Origin: CAYTTR01 sp964440805 | GTDB lineage: Bacteria > Acidobacteriota > Aminicenantia > Aminicenantales > Aminicenantaceae | NCBI GenBank assembly: GCA_964440805.1 | Contig: CAYTTR010000004.1 | Location: 26,561-90,560, forward strand | Reading direction: 5' to 3' | Length of the DNA: 64,000 bases | Shown: piece after piece, positions 23,907 through 33,081 of the stretch | How positions within the stretch are numbered: position 1 is the stretch's first letter | Layout: every line of letters starts with the position of its first letter | Notes under the pieces: generated by a model | The model's database searches: none | Told to the model about the DNA's origin: nothing | What the model saw: the letters and a program-made list of their open reading frames with translations, nothing else | Position numbers and translations under genes: made by a program

Positions 23907-24964
23907 TTTGTCACCTCTTTGGCCAGCCGGTTCCAGAAGGCCTCTACTTCTTCACCTTCCAGGGCGTGAGAAACTGTTTTTACATTGATATCCACCGGAC
24001 AAGTGGTTACACAGCGGCCGCAACCCACACAGGCAGGTTTGCCGTATTTAGATATGTACGCCTGTAGTTTATGGGTGTAGTAGAGTTTGAGTCTTTGAGA
24101 GCGTTTCTCCCGGAAGTTTTCTCCTCCGGCTACTGCGGAGTAATTTTCCAGAGTACAGGCGTCCCAGCAGCGGCGAATTTCTGAAGTTTGCTTGCCCAGC
24201 AGCGGATGGTCTGTCATGTTGTAGCAGTTGCAGGTAGGGCAGACCATGCTGCAGGAACCGCAAGCTAAGCAGGCCTCTCCAAGTTTCTCCCATAGAGGAT
24301 GATTGTAGCGTAGTTCTATTAAATCCGGCATGGCTACAAAGTCTATCTGTGCCTGAAAGGCTTTGTCACGCTCCTCGCGCCAGCGGATGTATTGCTGAAT
24401 TTCATTTTCGCTGATTTCTTCTTCGAAGACGTCCGGTATTAGCCGGAGGGAGTCGTCTCCTTTACTTGAGCCGATCCAAACTAAGTAGTAGGCATCGATT
24501 TCCGAGAAAAAGAGATCATACCCTTCTTCTACTATGTGGGTATGAGTTGATTTGCACAGACAGTGCTCATCAGGCCAACACGAATGCCCGAAAATAAGAG
24601 TGTTTTGACGGGCTTTCAAATAATAAGGATCTTCAAAGACTTGCTCGTGAAATCTGTTAAGAATGAGGAGTCCGTGGATATCACAGGGGTGAATACCGAA
24701 GATAACTTTCCGGCTGACATGAGAGAAATCTTCTTTATAACTTTGAGGGGTGGCTTCAAACATTTTGAACTGGGGCGGAATGAACAATTTTTTGGGCGGC
24801 AGGATGGTTCGGTTGTAATCGAGATCAATTTGCGAAAAATCATCAATATACTGGAAGGCGTGCTTGTTCTCTCCTTTTTTGACTGGAGCGAAAAGCTCGA
24901 CTTCTTTAGAGACCGCTTCCAGGAATAATGGAAGTTTTTCCTTCTTGAGTTTGACGACTTTCAT
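23903..24964 (-). CDS. hydB: Hydrogenase iron-sulfur subunit HydB (beta)
   Basis: A 353-residue protein of the sulfite-reductase subunit A/HydB family with two [4Fe-4S] motifs near the C-terminus (CLACGSCSMVCPTCNC and CVGCGRCVTTCPVD). The middle has Cys/His residues in FGIHPCDIHG and GHSCWPDEHCLCK. First gene of the group 3b-type operon, about 85 bases downstream of the predicted sigma-54 transcription start. In relatives it links the diaphorase to other electron carriers and underlies the elemental sulfur or polysulfide reducing activity reported for sulfhydrogenases. Confidence 0.9.
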   Translation of the reverse strand: MKVVKLKKEKLPLFLEAVSKEVELFAPVKKGENKHAFQYIDDFSQIDLDYNRTILPPKKLFIPPQFKMFEATPQSYKEDFSHVSRKVIFGIHPCDIHGLLILNRFHEQVFEDPYYLKARQNTLIFGHSCWPDEHCLCKSTHTHIVEEGYDLFFSEIDAYYLVWIGSSKGDDSLRLIPDVFEEEISENEIQQYIRWREERDKAFQAQIDFVAMPDLIELRYNHPLWEKLGEACLACGSCSMVCPTCNCYNMTDHPLLGKQTSEIRRCWDACTLENYSAVAGGENFREKRSQRLKLYYTHKLQAYISKYGKPACVGCGRCVTTCPVDINVKTVSHALEGEEVEAFWNRLAKEVTK

Positions 24965-25059
24965 GATTAATTCCTTATCTTACTTAATTTATTTAGCCAA
25001 AAGGATCGCTCTTGTGCCTTAGGACAAAAGCAATCCTCTTTCTTAGACAAAATATTAAT

Positions 25060-25077
25060 AAGCAAAATTTGTGCCTT
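25060..25077 (-). promoter_or_regulatory. Sigma-54 promoter of the hydBGDA operon
   Basis: Minus strand AAGGCACAAATTTTGCTT has the GG and GC pairs with exactly 10 bases between them and differs from the RpoN consensus TTGGCACA-N4-TTGCTT mainly in the first two bases. It lies about 100 bases upstream of hydB and directly after the end of the NtrC-type gene. A second AAGGCACAA copy nearby, about 48 bases downstream, lacks the -12 element. Confidence 0.8.
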
Positions 25078-25085
25078 ATCAATAC

Positions 25086-26312
25086 TTATATTACTGTAAA
25101 AGAATTGTAAATGTATATCTTACAGAAATTAAAGTAAATAGAAAATATTCTGAAGAAGGGAAAAAATCCCGGTTTTTTTTTAATAAAGAAGTAATGAGTA
25201 TTTTTCCCACCCTCTCTGTAGAAATTTGGTACATTGGGAAAACGCGAAGCAGCCAGTGCTTTTTTTACTGAGGGGGAGAGGATCTTGATTCTCTTCTTAG
25301 CTTTTTTATTATATTTCTGGAGAAAGTGGTCCACTAAAAGTTGGATGTCTTCTTTTCTTCGTCTTAAAGGAGGAAGATGGATTGGAACCACGCTGAGGCG
25401 GTAAAATAGATCTTCTCTGAATTTTCCTTCCCTGACAGAATCAGACAGGTTCTGGTTGGTGGCAGCAATGATGCGGACATCCACTTTTATAGGACGGGAA
25501 CTGCCTATCCGGGTGACTTCCCTTTCCTGGATAACTCTTAGAAGTTTCGCTTGAATGTTAAGAGAAATGTTAGAGATCTCATCTAAGAATATAGTCCCTC
25601 CGTTAGCTACTTCGAAACGGCCGTGTTTGGTTTCATAGGCACCGGTAAAAGATCCTTTGACATGTCCAAACAGCTCACTTTCAAACAAGCTTTCCACAAG
25701 AGCGCCGCAGTCAACAACAACAAAAGGTGCTTTCTTTCTGGGACTGTGATTGTGGATTTCCCTGGCGAGGAGTTCTTTTCCGGTTCCGCTTTCTCCGGAG
25801 ATAAGAACTGTACTTTCTGTAGGACTGACTTTTCGGAAAACTTCCATCACTTTTTGCATAGCCGGGCTGCGGCCTATCACCATGTTGAAAGTACTGTTTT
25901 TTTCAGGAAATTGTCTCTCTTTTTGTCGCTCTTGGAGGTGTTTGCTTGAATCCAGGGCTTTTTTAACCATGACCCGGAGTTCTTCCGGGCTGAACGGCTT
26001 GGCTAAATAATCGAAAGCTCCTCTTTTAATTGTTTCTACCGCAGATTCAATGGAAGCATGCCCGGTAATGATAATAACCGGAAGGTCAGGTTGTTCTTTC
26101 TTGAGCCGGGAAAGGGCTTCAAATCCATTTAACTTGGGCAGCTTCAGGTCAAGAAGAACCAAATCAATTTTTTCTTTTTTAAAAAGGTCAAGGCCTTGAA
26201 GGGCATTTTCAGCCCCCATCACTTCATAACCGGCTCTTTTCAGTACCTGAGTACAGGAGTCGCGGATAGCTTCCTCGTCATCTATAATTAAAATCCTGTT
26301 TTTCTTACTCAT
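25086..26312 (-). CDS. NtrC-family sigma-54 activator lacking its DNA-binding domain
   Basis: Receiver (residues about 1-120: LIIDDEEAIRD, phospho-acceptor Asp in LVLLDLKLPK, Lys in LAKPFSP) plus AAA+ sigma-54 interaction domain (GESGTGKELLAREIH, GAFTGA motif as HVKGSFTGAYETKHG, FLDEI, DLFYRLSV). The family normally continues with PGNVRELxN and a Fis-type helix-turn-helix; here homology stops at SRFP and a 35-residue Phe/Lys/Tyr-rich tail follows. At 408 residues it is some 50 short of typical family members. The activator could still act from solution, as known for FlgR and CtcC, which lack DNA-binding domains, or it may be decaying. Start ATG 26312 overlaps the kinase stop by 8 bases. Confidence 0.85.
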   Translation of the reverse strand: MSKKNRILIIDDEEAIRDSCTQVLKRAGYEVMGAENALQGLDLFKKEKIDLVLLDLKLPKLNGFEALSRLKKEQPDLPVIIITGHASIESAVETIKRGAFDYLAKPFSPEELRVMVKKALDSSKHLQERQKERQFPEKNSTFNMVIGRSPAMQKVMEVFRKVSPTESTVLISGESGTGKELLAREIHNHSPRKKAPFVVVDCGALVESLFESELFGHVKGSFTGAYETKHGRFEVANGGTIFLDEISNISLNIQAKLLRVIQEREVTRIGSSRPIKVDVRIIAATNQNLSDSVREGKFREDLFYRLSVVPIHLPPLRRRKEDIQLLVDHFLQKYNKKAKKRIKILSPSVKKALAASRFPNVPNFYREGGKNTHYFFIKKKPGFFPFFRIFSIYFNFCKIYIYNSFTVI

Positions 26313-27633
26313 TATTGTCTTCAAGCTTTACTGGTATAGTGACAGCAAAGGTTAAGCCTTTGCCTTGCTCGCTGTCCACATCGATTTTCCCCTCATGTTT
26401 CTGGATAATGCTGTAACTTATGGAAAGTCCCAGGCCGGTTCCTTTTCCCACTTCTTTGGTGGTGAAAAAAGGTTCAAAAATTCGCCTTTTGTCTTCTTCA
26501 CTCATTCCATGGCCGGTATCAGCGAAAGAAATGCGAATGTTTTTTCCATCATCATCAAGCTGGGTGGTTAAGGTAAGTGTACCCTTTCCGTCCATGGCTT
26601 CGGCTGCGTTGATTATGATGTTGGTGAATACTTGTTGTAATTGACCGCCGTCAGCAATAGTTCTGGGGAGATTAGAGTCATAATTTCTTTTTATTTTAAT
26701 ATTTTGGAAAAGAACCTGTCTTTCCACAATGGAGAGAGATTTTTCTACAATTTCATTAATATCCACCGATGACATTTCCGGTTCCTTGGGCCGGGCAAAT
26801 TCCAGGAGCCCCTTGACTATATCCTTGCAGCGGGATGTTTCCTTGACGATTTTTCTCAAATTTTCATAGTGAGGACTGTTTTTTTTGGTATCTTCAAGGA
26901 GAAGGTGACTGTAAATCAGGATTCCACCCAGAGGATTATTTATTTCGTGAGCGATTCCGGCAGCCAGTTTTCCCAGGGAGGCCAGTTTTTCCGATTGGAC
27001 AAGATGGGTTTGCATGGCAGTAAGCTCCTTGGTCCTTTCTTCCACTTTTTTCTCCAGGGTTTTTCCCCACTCAAGAAGTTTTCTGTTAGCTTCCTTTAGG
27101 TTGTCTATCATAGAATTAAAGGATTCAGCTAAGTAGCCCAGTTCATCAGAAGAGCGGATTTCAACTTTGTGGGAGAGGTCGCCGTTGGCGATGCTTTTAG
27201 TGGCAGCCACCATTTTATGCAGGGGTTTGATGATGCGGGAGGTGGAAAAATTTAGAATTATGAGGAGAAGAACTACACAGAGAGAAGCCATAATAGTAAA
27301 AGTCAACATCAGACGGTTTGTAGTGTCAATGTAAGGTTTTTCCAGCATTCCAACATAAAGAATGCCGATAATTTTTCCGTTTATATTTCGGATAGGTTCA
27401 TAGGCGGTGATATACCAGTCATTGACAACAAAGGCCCGGTCAATCCATGATTTTCCTTCCCGGAGAACGGCAGTGTTGACTTCTTTGGAGACCCTTGTCC
27501 CTAAGGCTCTGGTTTCGTCTTTATTCCTGACATTGGTGGAAATGCGGAGGTCTTTTTGAAAGATGGTTACAGTTCCTATTTCGCGGCCTTTATACTTTTT
27601 CCCTTTATAAACGATTTCCTTTACCCGGTCCAC
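26305..27633 (-). pseudogene. Sensor histidine kinase, 3' part (Cache end, HAMP, HisKA, HATPase)
   Basis: 442 residues from a GTG. It starts inside a periplasmic Cache domain (YKGREIGTVTIFQKDLRIST... WYITAYEPI), then a membrane helix, a HAMP linker, a coiled coil, HisKA (AAGIAHEINNPLGG) and HATPase_c (NIIINAAEAM, DTGHGMSEED, GTGLGLSIS). All kinase residues are intact. The frame is open only about nine codons upstream of the GTG (LLNRNHEI), which matches the usual Cache sequence, so this is the continuation of the frame at 27638-28174, not an independent gene. The kinase pairs with the NtrC-type gene downstream. Confidence 0.8.
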
Positions 27634-27637
27634 TATT

Positions 27638-28174
27638 TCATGATTGCGGTTTAGCAGTGGTTATGAATTCCATATAAGCCTGATTGGCTAATTGACTTCC
27701 TTCTTTGAGGAGCTCTTCTCTTGGGATTACTTGAGGAGAGGTGACCGCCTGTCCTTTAAGGGCTCGCCTTACAAATTCGTCTGTGGATTGATCATTCCCG
27801 GCTACTTCCGGATTCCTTGAGCGGAGAATAACTTTTCCCTGATGGTCGCAAATAGTGAGTGCATCCAATCCGTTTTCTTGCCTGACTTTTCCCAGAATTC
27901 TTAACAGTGCTTCCCGGTTTTGAACTCGAACCGCCTGATGAAGACTTTCCCTGGATGAGGTCATGGTCACAATGTCTTTGATATCATTTAGTTTGCCGTT
28001 AAAAACCAGCCAGGCGGCAGCCAGATCATGCCTTACTTTTGCTTGAGCCTGGGTTATAAGTGTATTTTTAACCAGACGCCAGCCAATGATAAGAGAGATC
28101 AATCCTCCAAAGATTATAACGAAGAGAAAACTAAGGATGATTTTTTTGCGAAGGGAAAGACGCAAAGGCTTCAT
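27638..28174 (-). pseudogene. Sensor histidine kinase, 5' part (membrane anchor and Cache start)
   Basis: 178 residues: a cytoplasmic basic start, a membrane helix (IILSFLFVIIFGGLISLIIG) and the first part of a periplasmic Cache sensor domain ending EFITTAKPQS and a stop. Compared with the common form of this kinase, about 25-30 residues between EFI and LLNRN are missing and the frame changes, so a small out-of-frame deletion rather than a single base loss has split the gene. If no frameshift rescues it, the sensor part and the kinase part are made separately and the signal cannot pass. Confidence 0.75.
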
Positions 28175-28360
28175 TCTCCTGTTGACCGGTTCGAATTAAA
28201 AATTTTATCTTATCTGGATGAATAGCACAACATAAAAGTGTGGAGAAAATACCCACTTTCAGATTGTAACTATGTTGTTTCAGTCTGGGAAACCTTCCTT
28301 TGCTATTTCCCTTGGCTAAATATTTTTCTTTATTTTTTTAAAATTTCATTTTTTAAGGGA

Positions 28361-29821
28361 TTATTTCTTTAGCCTTTCGATTAGCTCTCCGTGATGGTTG
28401 TAAATATTGATAACCAAAGGCATATCACCAGGAAGAGCATGAGTCCCGCAGGCATGACAGGGATCATAAGGCCGGAAAGCCATTTCTGCCAGGTTTAGTA
28501 AACCTTCGGAGACTTTACCGCCTTTAATAAAAGCTTTGGCAGCTTTTTCAACCGACATGGTGATAGCTGCTGCATTGTTTACGGTGGCCACGATTAAGTT
28601 GGCTTCGGTCAGGATGCCTTTGGAATCTGTTTTGTAGTGGTGGATGAGAGTTCCACGGGGTGCTTCCACAATTCCTACTCCTTCATCGGGTGTTTCTGTA
28701 GGGATGTTTCTAATATTGGGATCGGTTATATCCTTGTTTTCCAGTAATTGTACCATTGCTTCTGTAGCTTGAAGGGCCTCGATTAAGCGGGCCCAGTGAA
28801 AAGCCAAGGTATGGTGAGACGGTTTTCCTCCCAGGACTTCATACATTTTCTCGTAGGCCTCCTGGGCCAGAGGAGTAGCCATTCCGTCGGAAGCATTCAA
28901 CCGGGCAAGGGGGGCCACCCGGTAGATGCCGCTGTCTTTACCTTCGCTGAATCCATTCCAACCCACTTTTTTCAAGAAGGGGAACTTAATGTAGGTCCAG
29001 GGCTCTACATGTTCTGAAATATGATCAAGGTATTCGCTGGGGGAAAACTTGGCGTATTCTTTTCCTGTTGGATCGACTACCCGGACCGGTCCGTCGTAAA
29101 AGTTTACTTTGTTATTTTCATCAACCAGGCCCATGTAATAGGTTTCCATCTTGTAGGCGTCCCCTGTGACCAGGTCGACATACTCTTTGTTCTTGAGCAC
29201 TACATCATCGAAAATCTGCAAAGCAAACTGAGCAAATTCAACAGCGAATTTGGCTGTTTCCAGGAACTTGAGGCGGTGTTCTTCATCCAGGCCCTTGGAT
29301 ACTCCTCCAGGGAGGCCGGAAACCGGATGAATGACTTTTCCGCATAAATGATTAAGAATATCCCGGCATTCTCTCCTGACCCGGATGACTTTTCCTCCGA
29401 TCTCCAGCCCCACTTTACCCAGCACGCCAAGAATATTTCGTTCGGCTGCAGGTGCCTGAGGCCCGACCACAAAGTCCGGTCCTCCGAGAAAAAAGAAATG
29501 GAGCGTATGGTCCTCCATCATGAAAGTATTGTAGATAAGTTCGCGAAGCATTTTGGCGGCGGGAGTAGGTTGAACATGAAACAGGTCGTCCAGGGTTTTG
29601 GTTGAAGCCATGTGGTGGGCAGTGGGGCAAACACCGCATATCCGCGGGGTAATGCGGGGCATTTCCTCAGCCGGACGGCCTACTGCGAACTGTTCGAATC
29701 CGCGAAGTTCCGGTATTTGAAGAAAAGCTCTTTCTACATCTCCTTTGTCATCCAGAAAGATTTCAATTTTTCCATGTCCTTCCAGACGGGTGATAGGGTC
29801 TATAGTTATGCGTTGGCTCAT
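28361..29821 (-). CDS. mvhA: Group 3c-type [NiFe] hydrogenase large subunit (MvhA-like)
   Basis: Catalytic subunit of a cytoplasmic hydrogenase, 486 residues. L1 is RICGVCPTAHH near residue 61 and L2 is DPCHACGTH near residue 455, followed by a 25-residue tail (ALPGDMPLVINIY...) of the type removed by a maturation protease; the free endopeptidase at 12190-12672 is the likely enzyme. It is the last gene of the 16-gene operon and overlaps mvhG by 4 bases. In methanogens MvhA feeds electrons through MvhG and MvhD to HdrA. Confidence 0.93.
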   Translation of the reverse strand: MSQRITIDPITRLEGHGKIEIFLDDKGDVERAFLQIPELRGFEQFAVGRPAEEMPRITPRICGVCPTAHHMASTKTLDDLFHVQPTPAAKMLRELIYNTFMMEDHTLHFFFLGGPDFVVGPQAPAAERNILGVLGKVGLEIGGKVIRVRRECRDILNHLCGKVIHPVSGLPGGVSKGLDEEHRLKFLETAKFAVEFAQFALQIFDDVVLKNKEYVDLVTGDAYKMETYYMGLVDENNKVNFYDGPVRVVDPTGKEYAKFSPSEYLDHISEHVEPWTYIKFPFLKKVGWNGFSEGKDSGIYRVAPLARLNASDGMATPLAQEAYEKMYEVLGGKPSHHTLAFHWARLIEALQATEAMVQLLENKDITDPNIRNIPTETPDEGVGIVEAPRGTLIHHYKTDSKGILTEANLIVATVNNAAAITMSVEKAAKAFIKGGKVSEGLLNLAEMAFRPYDPCHACGTHALPGDMPLVINIYNHHGELIERLKK

Positions 29822-30798
29822 TTTGATTCCTCCATTTTGCGCCTTCTTAAGATGGATTTAGGCAGGCTGAAGCGGTAAAAAGTGCCGGCTGGATCTACAA
29901 TGGTTTGAACCACTTTTTCAATTTCTTTTTCGTCGTCTGTGTCCAGAATTGAGGCAAAGGCAGCCAGGAATTTAGCTCCCTGGTCGAAGACCTGGTCGGT
30001 TGGTCCAAAGCAGCCCCGGCAGGGCATGTTGGCTTCAATGCAGCGCTCCCCGCATCCAGTCCGTGTAGCCGGGCCAAGACAAACAACTCCCTGGGCGAGA
30101 AAACATTTCTCCGGGTCGAGCATAATTTCCCAGGGGCGTTTTATCTCTTTGACAGCCATTTTTTCCGGTTTTGATTCGTTGCGGTCGCAGTCGTCACAAA
30201 GTGATTTGTTGGGGGAGAGAACTGCACCCTTGGGAGGCAGCTTTCCTTCGAGAATAGCTTGAACCGCCTCCATGATTAAGTTTTTCGGGGGGGCACATCC
30301 CGGAAGATAATAATCCACGTCAATAACCTGGTCAAGGGCATAAACGGTATCATAAAAGCTGGGCAGATAAAGCTCTTTTCCATCAACGGTGCATTTTTCC
30401 TGAGGGACTACACCGTCAGGGTTGTCCGTAGAAGGAGTGGTATGATAAGATCGGTTAAAAATTGTTTCTTTGTCCCAAAAATTGGCCAGGCCAGGAACCC
30501 CTCCGAGATGGGCACAGGAGCCGAAGGCTACCACCAGTTGGGATTTCTTCCGGAGAAGATCAACCATTTCTTGTTGTTCAGACAGGCGGACGGCTCCGTT
30601 AATGAAGCTCACAGCAATAGAGCCATCGTCCATGGCCTCTACGTCTTTTTTCTTGAAGTCGAGAGCCACCGGCCAGAAGACAATGTCCACTGCTTCAACC
30701 ACTTTCAGAATGTCTTCGGCAAGGTCGACCACAGCCTCCTCGCATCCGCCGCAGGAGGCACACCAGTAAAAAGCAACTTTAGGTTTGTCATTACTCAT
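29818..30798 (-). CDS. mvhG: [NiFe] hydrogenase small subunit (MvhG-like)
   Basis: A 326-residue Fe-S subunit partnering MvhA. The proximal cluster region is WCASCGGCEEAV at the N-terminus with FGSCAHLGG and YLPGCAPPKN later. The C-terminal half adds ferredoxin-like cysteines (CDDCDRNES, CLGPATRTGCGERC, PCRGCFGP). It overlaps mvhD by 8 bases and mvhA by 4, fitting a tightly coupled unit. Confidence 0.92.
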   Translation of the reverse strand: MSNDKPKVAFYWCASCGGCEEAVVDLAEDILKVVEAVDIVFWPVALDFKKKDVEAMDDGSIAVSFINGAVRLSEQQEMVDLLRKKSQLVVAFGSCAHLGGVPGLANFWDKETIFNRSYHTTPSTDNPDGVVPQEKCTVDGKELYLPSFYDTVYALDQVIDVDYYLPGCAPPKNLIMEAVQAILEGKLPPKGAVLSPNKSLCDDCDRNESKPEKMAVKEIKRPWEIMLDPEKCFLAQGVVCLGPATRTGCGERCIEANMPCRGCFGPTDQVFDQGAKFLAAFASILDTDDEKEIEKVVQTIVDPAGTFYRFSLPKSILRRRKMEESK

Positions 30799-31222
30799 TA
30801 TGATTTCCTCCGTTCCAGGACAGGGGTCCTAATTTACGTATTTCTTCTGTGAATTCATTGCATACTTTCTGGAACTTTGCTCCTTCCGCCGCTGAAACCC
30901 ATTCCAGGCGGAAGCGTTCTTTTTCGATTCCGAACTGTTCCAACATTTTAGAGAGTAATCTGTGCCTTCTTAAAGCTTTGTAGTTTCCCTCTTGGTAATG
31001 ACAATCGCCGGGGTGACACCCAGAAATAAGGACACCGTCTGCGCCTTCTCTGAAAGCTTTGAGGACAAATTGAGGGTCTACTCTACCGCTGCACATGACC
31101 CTGATAATCCGCATGTTGGGAGCATAGGTCATGCGGGCAGTGCCGGCGAGATCAGCGCCCGTATAAGAGCACCAATTGCATAAAAAGCCAACCAATTTAG
31201 GGTCGAAGGCTTGCTCGCTCAT
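30791..31222 (-). CDS. mvhD: Hydrogenase delta subunit (MvhD-like)
   Basis: A 143-residue [2Fe-2S] protein that in methanogens forms the electron bridge between the hydrogenase MvhAG and HdrA. Conserved cysteines appear as FLCNWCSYTGAD, VMCSGRVDP and GCHPGDCHYQEGN. It follows the HdrA-type chimera by 89 bases, the natural partner for docking to the HdrA C-terminal ferredoxin domain. Confidence 0.94.
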   Translation of the reverse strand: MSEQAFDPKLVGFLCNWCSYTGADLAGTARMTYAPNMRIIRVMCSGRVDPQFVLKAFREGADGVLISGCHPGDCHYQEGNYKALRRHRLLSKMLEQFGIEKERFRLEWVSAAEGAKFQKVCNEFTEEIRKLGPLSWNGGNHNE

Positions 31223-31311
31223 TTATTGGCCTCCTTCCAATTTTACGGTCGTCTCCTGAAGAGAAAACCTTGTATTATGGACGAATTGAATCGTTTATTC
31301 TACCACTTTTT

Positions 31312-33069
31312 TTATTCAATAAACAGGCCCTCGATCTCAGCAAAGATCTGGGCATCCCGGAAATGTTTCTGTTGCGAAGCAGCGCTGGGGCAGGCAGAAA
31401 CACAGGTGCCGCATCCTTTGCAGAGGGCATCATTGATTTCAGAAATCCCCTTCTCTTTATTGAAGGTGATGGCGGTAAAAGGGCAAAGTCCCACGCAGAG
31501 CTGGCAGCCGGAGCAAAGTTCTTCATCTATTTCGGCTGTAATGGGTTCCAGCTCAAAGACACCCTTATCAGCTAAGGCCAAGGCTTCGGAAGCAGCTGCT
31601 CCTGCTTGAGCCACTGTATCAGGGATATCTTTGGGAGACTGGCAGGTTCCGGCCAGGAAAATTCCGTCGGAAAATGTTGAAACCGGAGCCAGTTTAGGAT
31701 GGCGCTCGAGAAAGAAAGTGTCTTGACTGCAGGATATATTGAAAATGTGAGCCAATTCATTTTGCTCAATTCCCGGCTCAAGACCAGTGGCCAGTATAAC
31801 CATGTCTACTGGAATCCGGCGGACCGCTCCTAACAAAGTATCTTCTACCCCGATTACAAGTTTTCCCTCTTCGCTTTCTGTCAGGGGGATATCGCTTATT
31901 TCTGATACTCTGCCCCGAATAAACTTGGTTCCTTCCTCGAGCAATCGATGATAGAACTCTTCGTACCCTTTTCCGAAACAGCGCATATCGATGTAGAAGT
32001 CATATATATCAGCTTCTGTTTTTTCCTTGAGCAGATGGGCGAATTTAAGCGAGTACATGCAGCAGACCCTTGAGCAGTATTCGTTGTAGTTTTCATCCCG
32101 CGAGCCAACGCAGTGAATAATGCCCACTGCTTTAGGTTCTTCTCCATTGGCCAAAAGAATGTTACCGCCGGTTGGACCTGAGGCATTAACCAGCTTCTCG
32201 AATTCTATGGCAGTTATGACATTAGGAAAGCGCCCGTAGCCGTAGGCCGGTATTTTCCGGGGATCAAAAGGTTTAAAGCCGGAGGCAAGGATAATGGATC
32301 CCACTTCAATCTCTTTTTCTTTCTCCTCCATTTCGTGGTTGATAGCCTCTTTTTCGCAGACTTTTTCACAGAGTTTGCAGTTTCCGGTTTTAAAATGAAT
32401 GCAGGCTTCTTCGTCGATAAAGGGAACCATGGGAACAGCTTGTCTTATTGGAACCCGGACGGCGGTAAGGGGTCCTAATAGGAGTTCTTCATGAATTACT
32501 TTGCGTCCGTGAAGATCTTCGACCGTAATGGCTTCAGTGGGACAAAAATAAGCGCAGGCGGCACAACCGATGCAAGCTTCTGATTCTTTACCGAAAGGAG
32601 GAGCTACTTCTCTATCTTTTCCCCGGTTGATGAAGCTAATAGCATTGGCTCCCACAACATCTTCACAGGTACGGACACACAGCCCGCAGAGAATACATTT
32701 CTCATGGGGATCCTTGATTTCAAAACGGGTCTTTTCAATTCCCAGGTCCTCGGCAATTTTCTGAACAGGTTCAGCTGCCGGGGCTCGGGCCATCAGCATT
32801 TCTACATTTAGTTTTCTGGCTCTCAGGGCTCTTTCTGAGGAGGTCTCAACCATCATTCCGTCGCGGGCTTGGGTGTTGCATGATGTAACCAGATCTTTTT
32901 CTCCATGAACATCGATTTCCACCACGCAAACCCGGCAGGCGGCATAAGGCTCAAGCAGCGGGTGATAGCAGAGAGTGGGGATGTGAACATCCGCCTTTTC
33001 CGCTGCTTGAAGAATAGTTGTTCCTTCCTCAACCTGAATTTTTTTTCCGTCTATGGTGATGTCGATCAT
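31312..33069 (-). CDS. Chimera: HydA/NuoG-type ferredoxin module fused to the C-terminal half of HdrA
   Basis: 585 residues. Residues 1-215 match the N-terminus of NADH-dehydrogenase G/HydA: a [2Fe-2S] set (C34, C45, C48, C64) and two [4Fe-4S] motifs (C125-C135, C166-C176); the usual His-Cys cluster is missing. From about residue 205 the sequence becomes the second half of HdrA: QAVPMVPFID, a cluster motif (C223, C231, C234, C238), VGSIILASGFKPFD, HCVGSRDENY, VDMVILATGLEP, GIFLAGTCQSPKDIPDT, and two final [4Fe-4S] motifs (C519-C529, C550-C560). The first half of HdrA, with the FAD loop, is a separate gene at 39587. It should receive electrons from MvhD and exchange them with NuoF/HydB. RBS GGAGG is 5 bases before the ATG. 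Confidence 0.88.
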   Translation of the reverse strand: MIDITIDGKKIQVEEGTTILQAAEKADVHIPTLCYHPLLEPYAACRVCVVEIDVHGEKDLVTSCNTQARDGMMVETSSERALRARKLNVEMLMARAPAAEPVQKIAEDLGIEKTRFEIKDPHEKCILCGLCVRTCEDVVGANAISFINRGKDREVAPPFGKESEACIGCAACAYFCPTEAITVEDLHGRKVIHEELLLGPLTAVRVPIRQAVPMVPFIDEEACIHFKTGNCKLCEKVCEKEAINHEMEEKEKEIEVGSIILASGFKPFDPRKIPAYGYGRFPNVITAIEFEKLVNASGPTGGNILLANGEEPKAVGIIHCVGSRDENYNEYCSRVCCMYSLKFAHLLKEKTEADIYDFYIDMRCFGKGYEEFYHRLLEEGTKFIRGRVSEISDIPLTESEEGKLVIGVEDTLLGAVRRIPVDMVILATGLEPGIEQNELAHIFNISCSQDTFFLERHPKLAPVSTFSDGIFLAGTCQSPKDIPDTVAQAGAAASEALALADKGVFELEPITAEIDEELCSGCQLCVGLCPFTAITFNKEKGISEINDALCKGCGTCVSACPSAASQQKHFRDAQIFAEIEGLFIE

Positions 33070-33081
33070 GATTCCTCCTCC

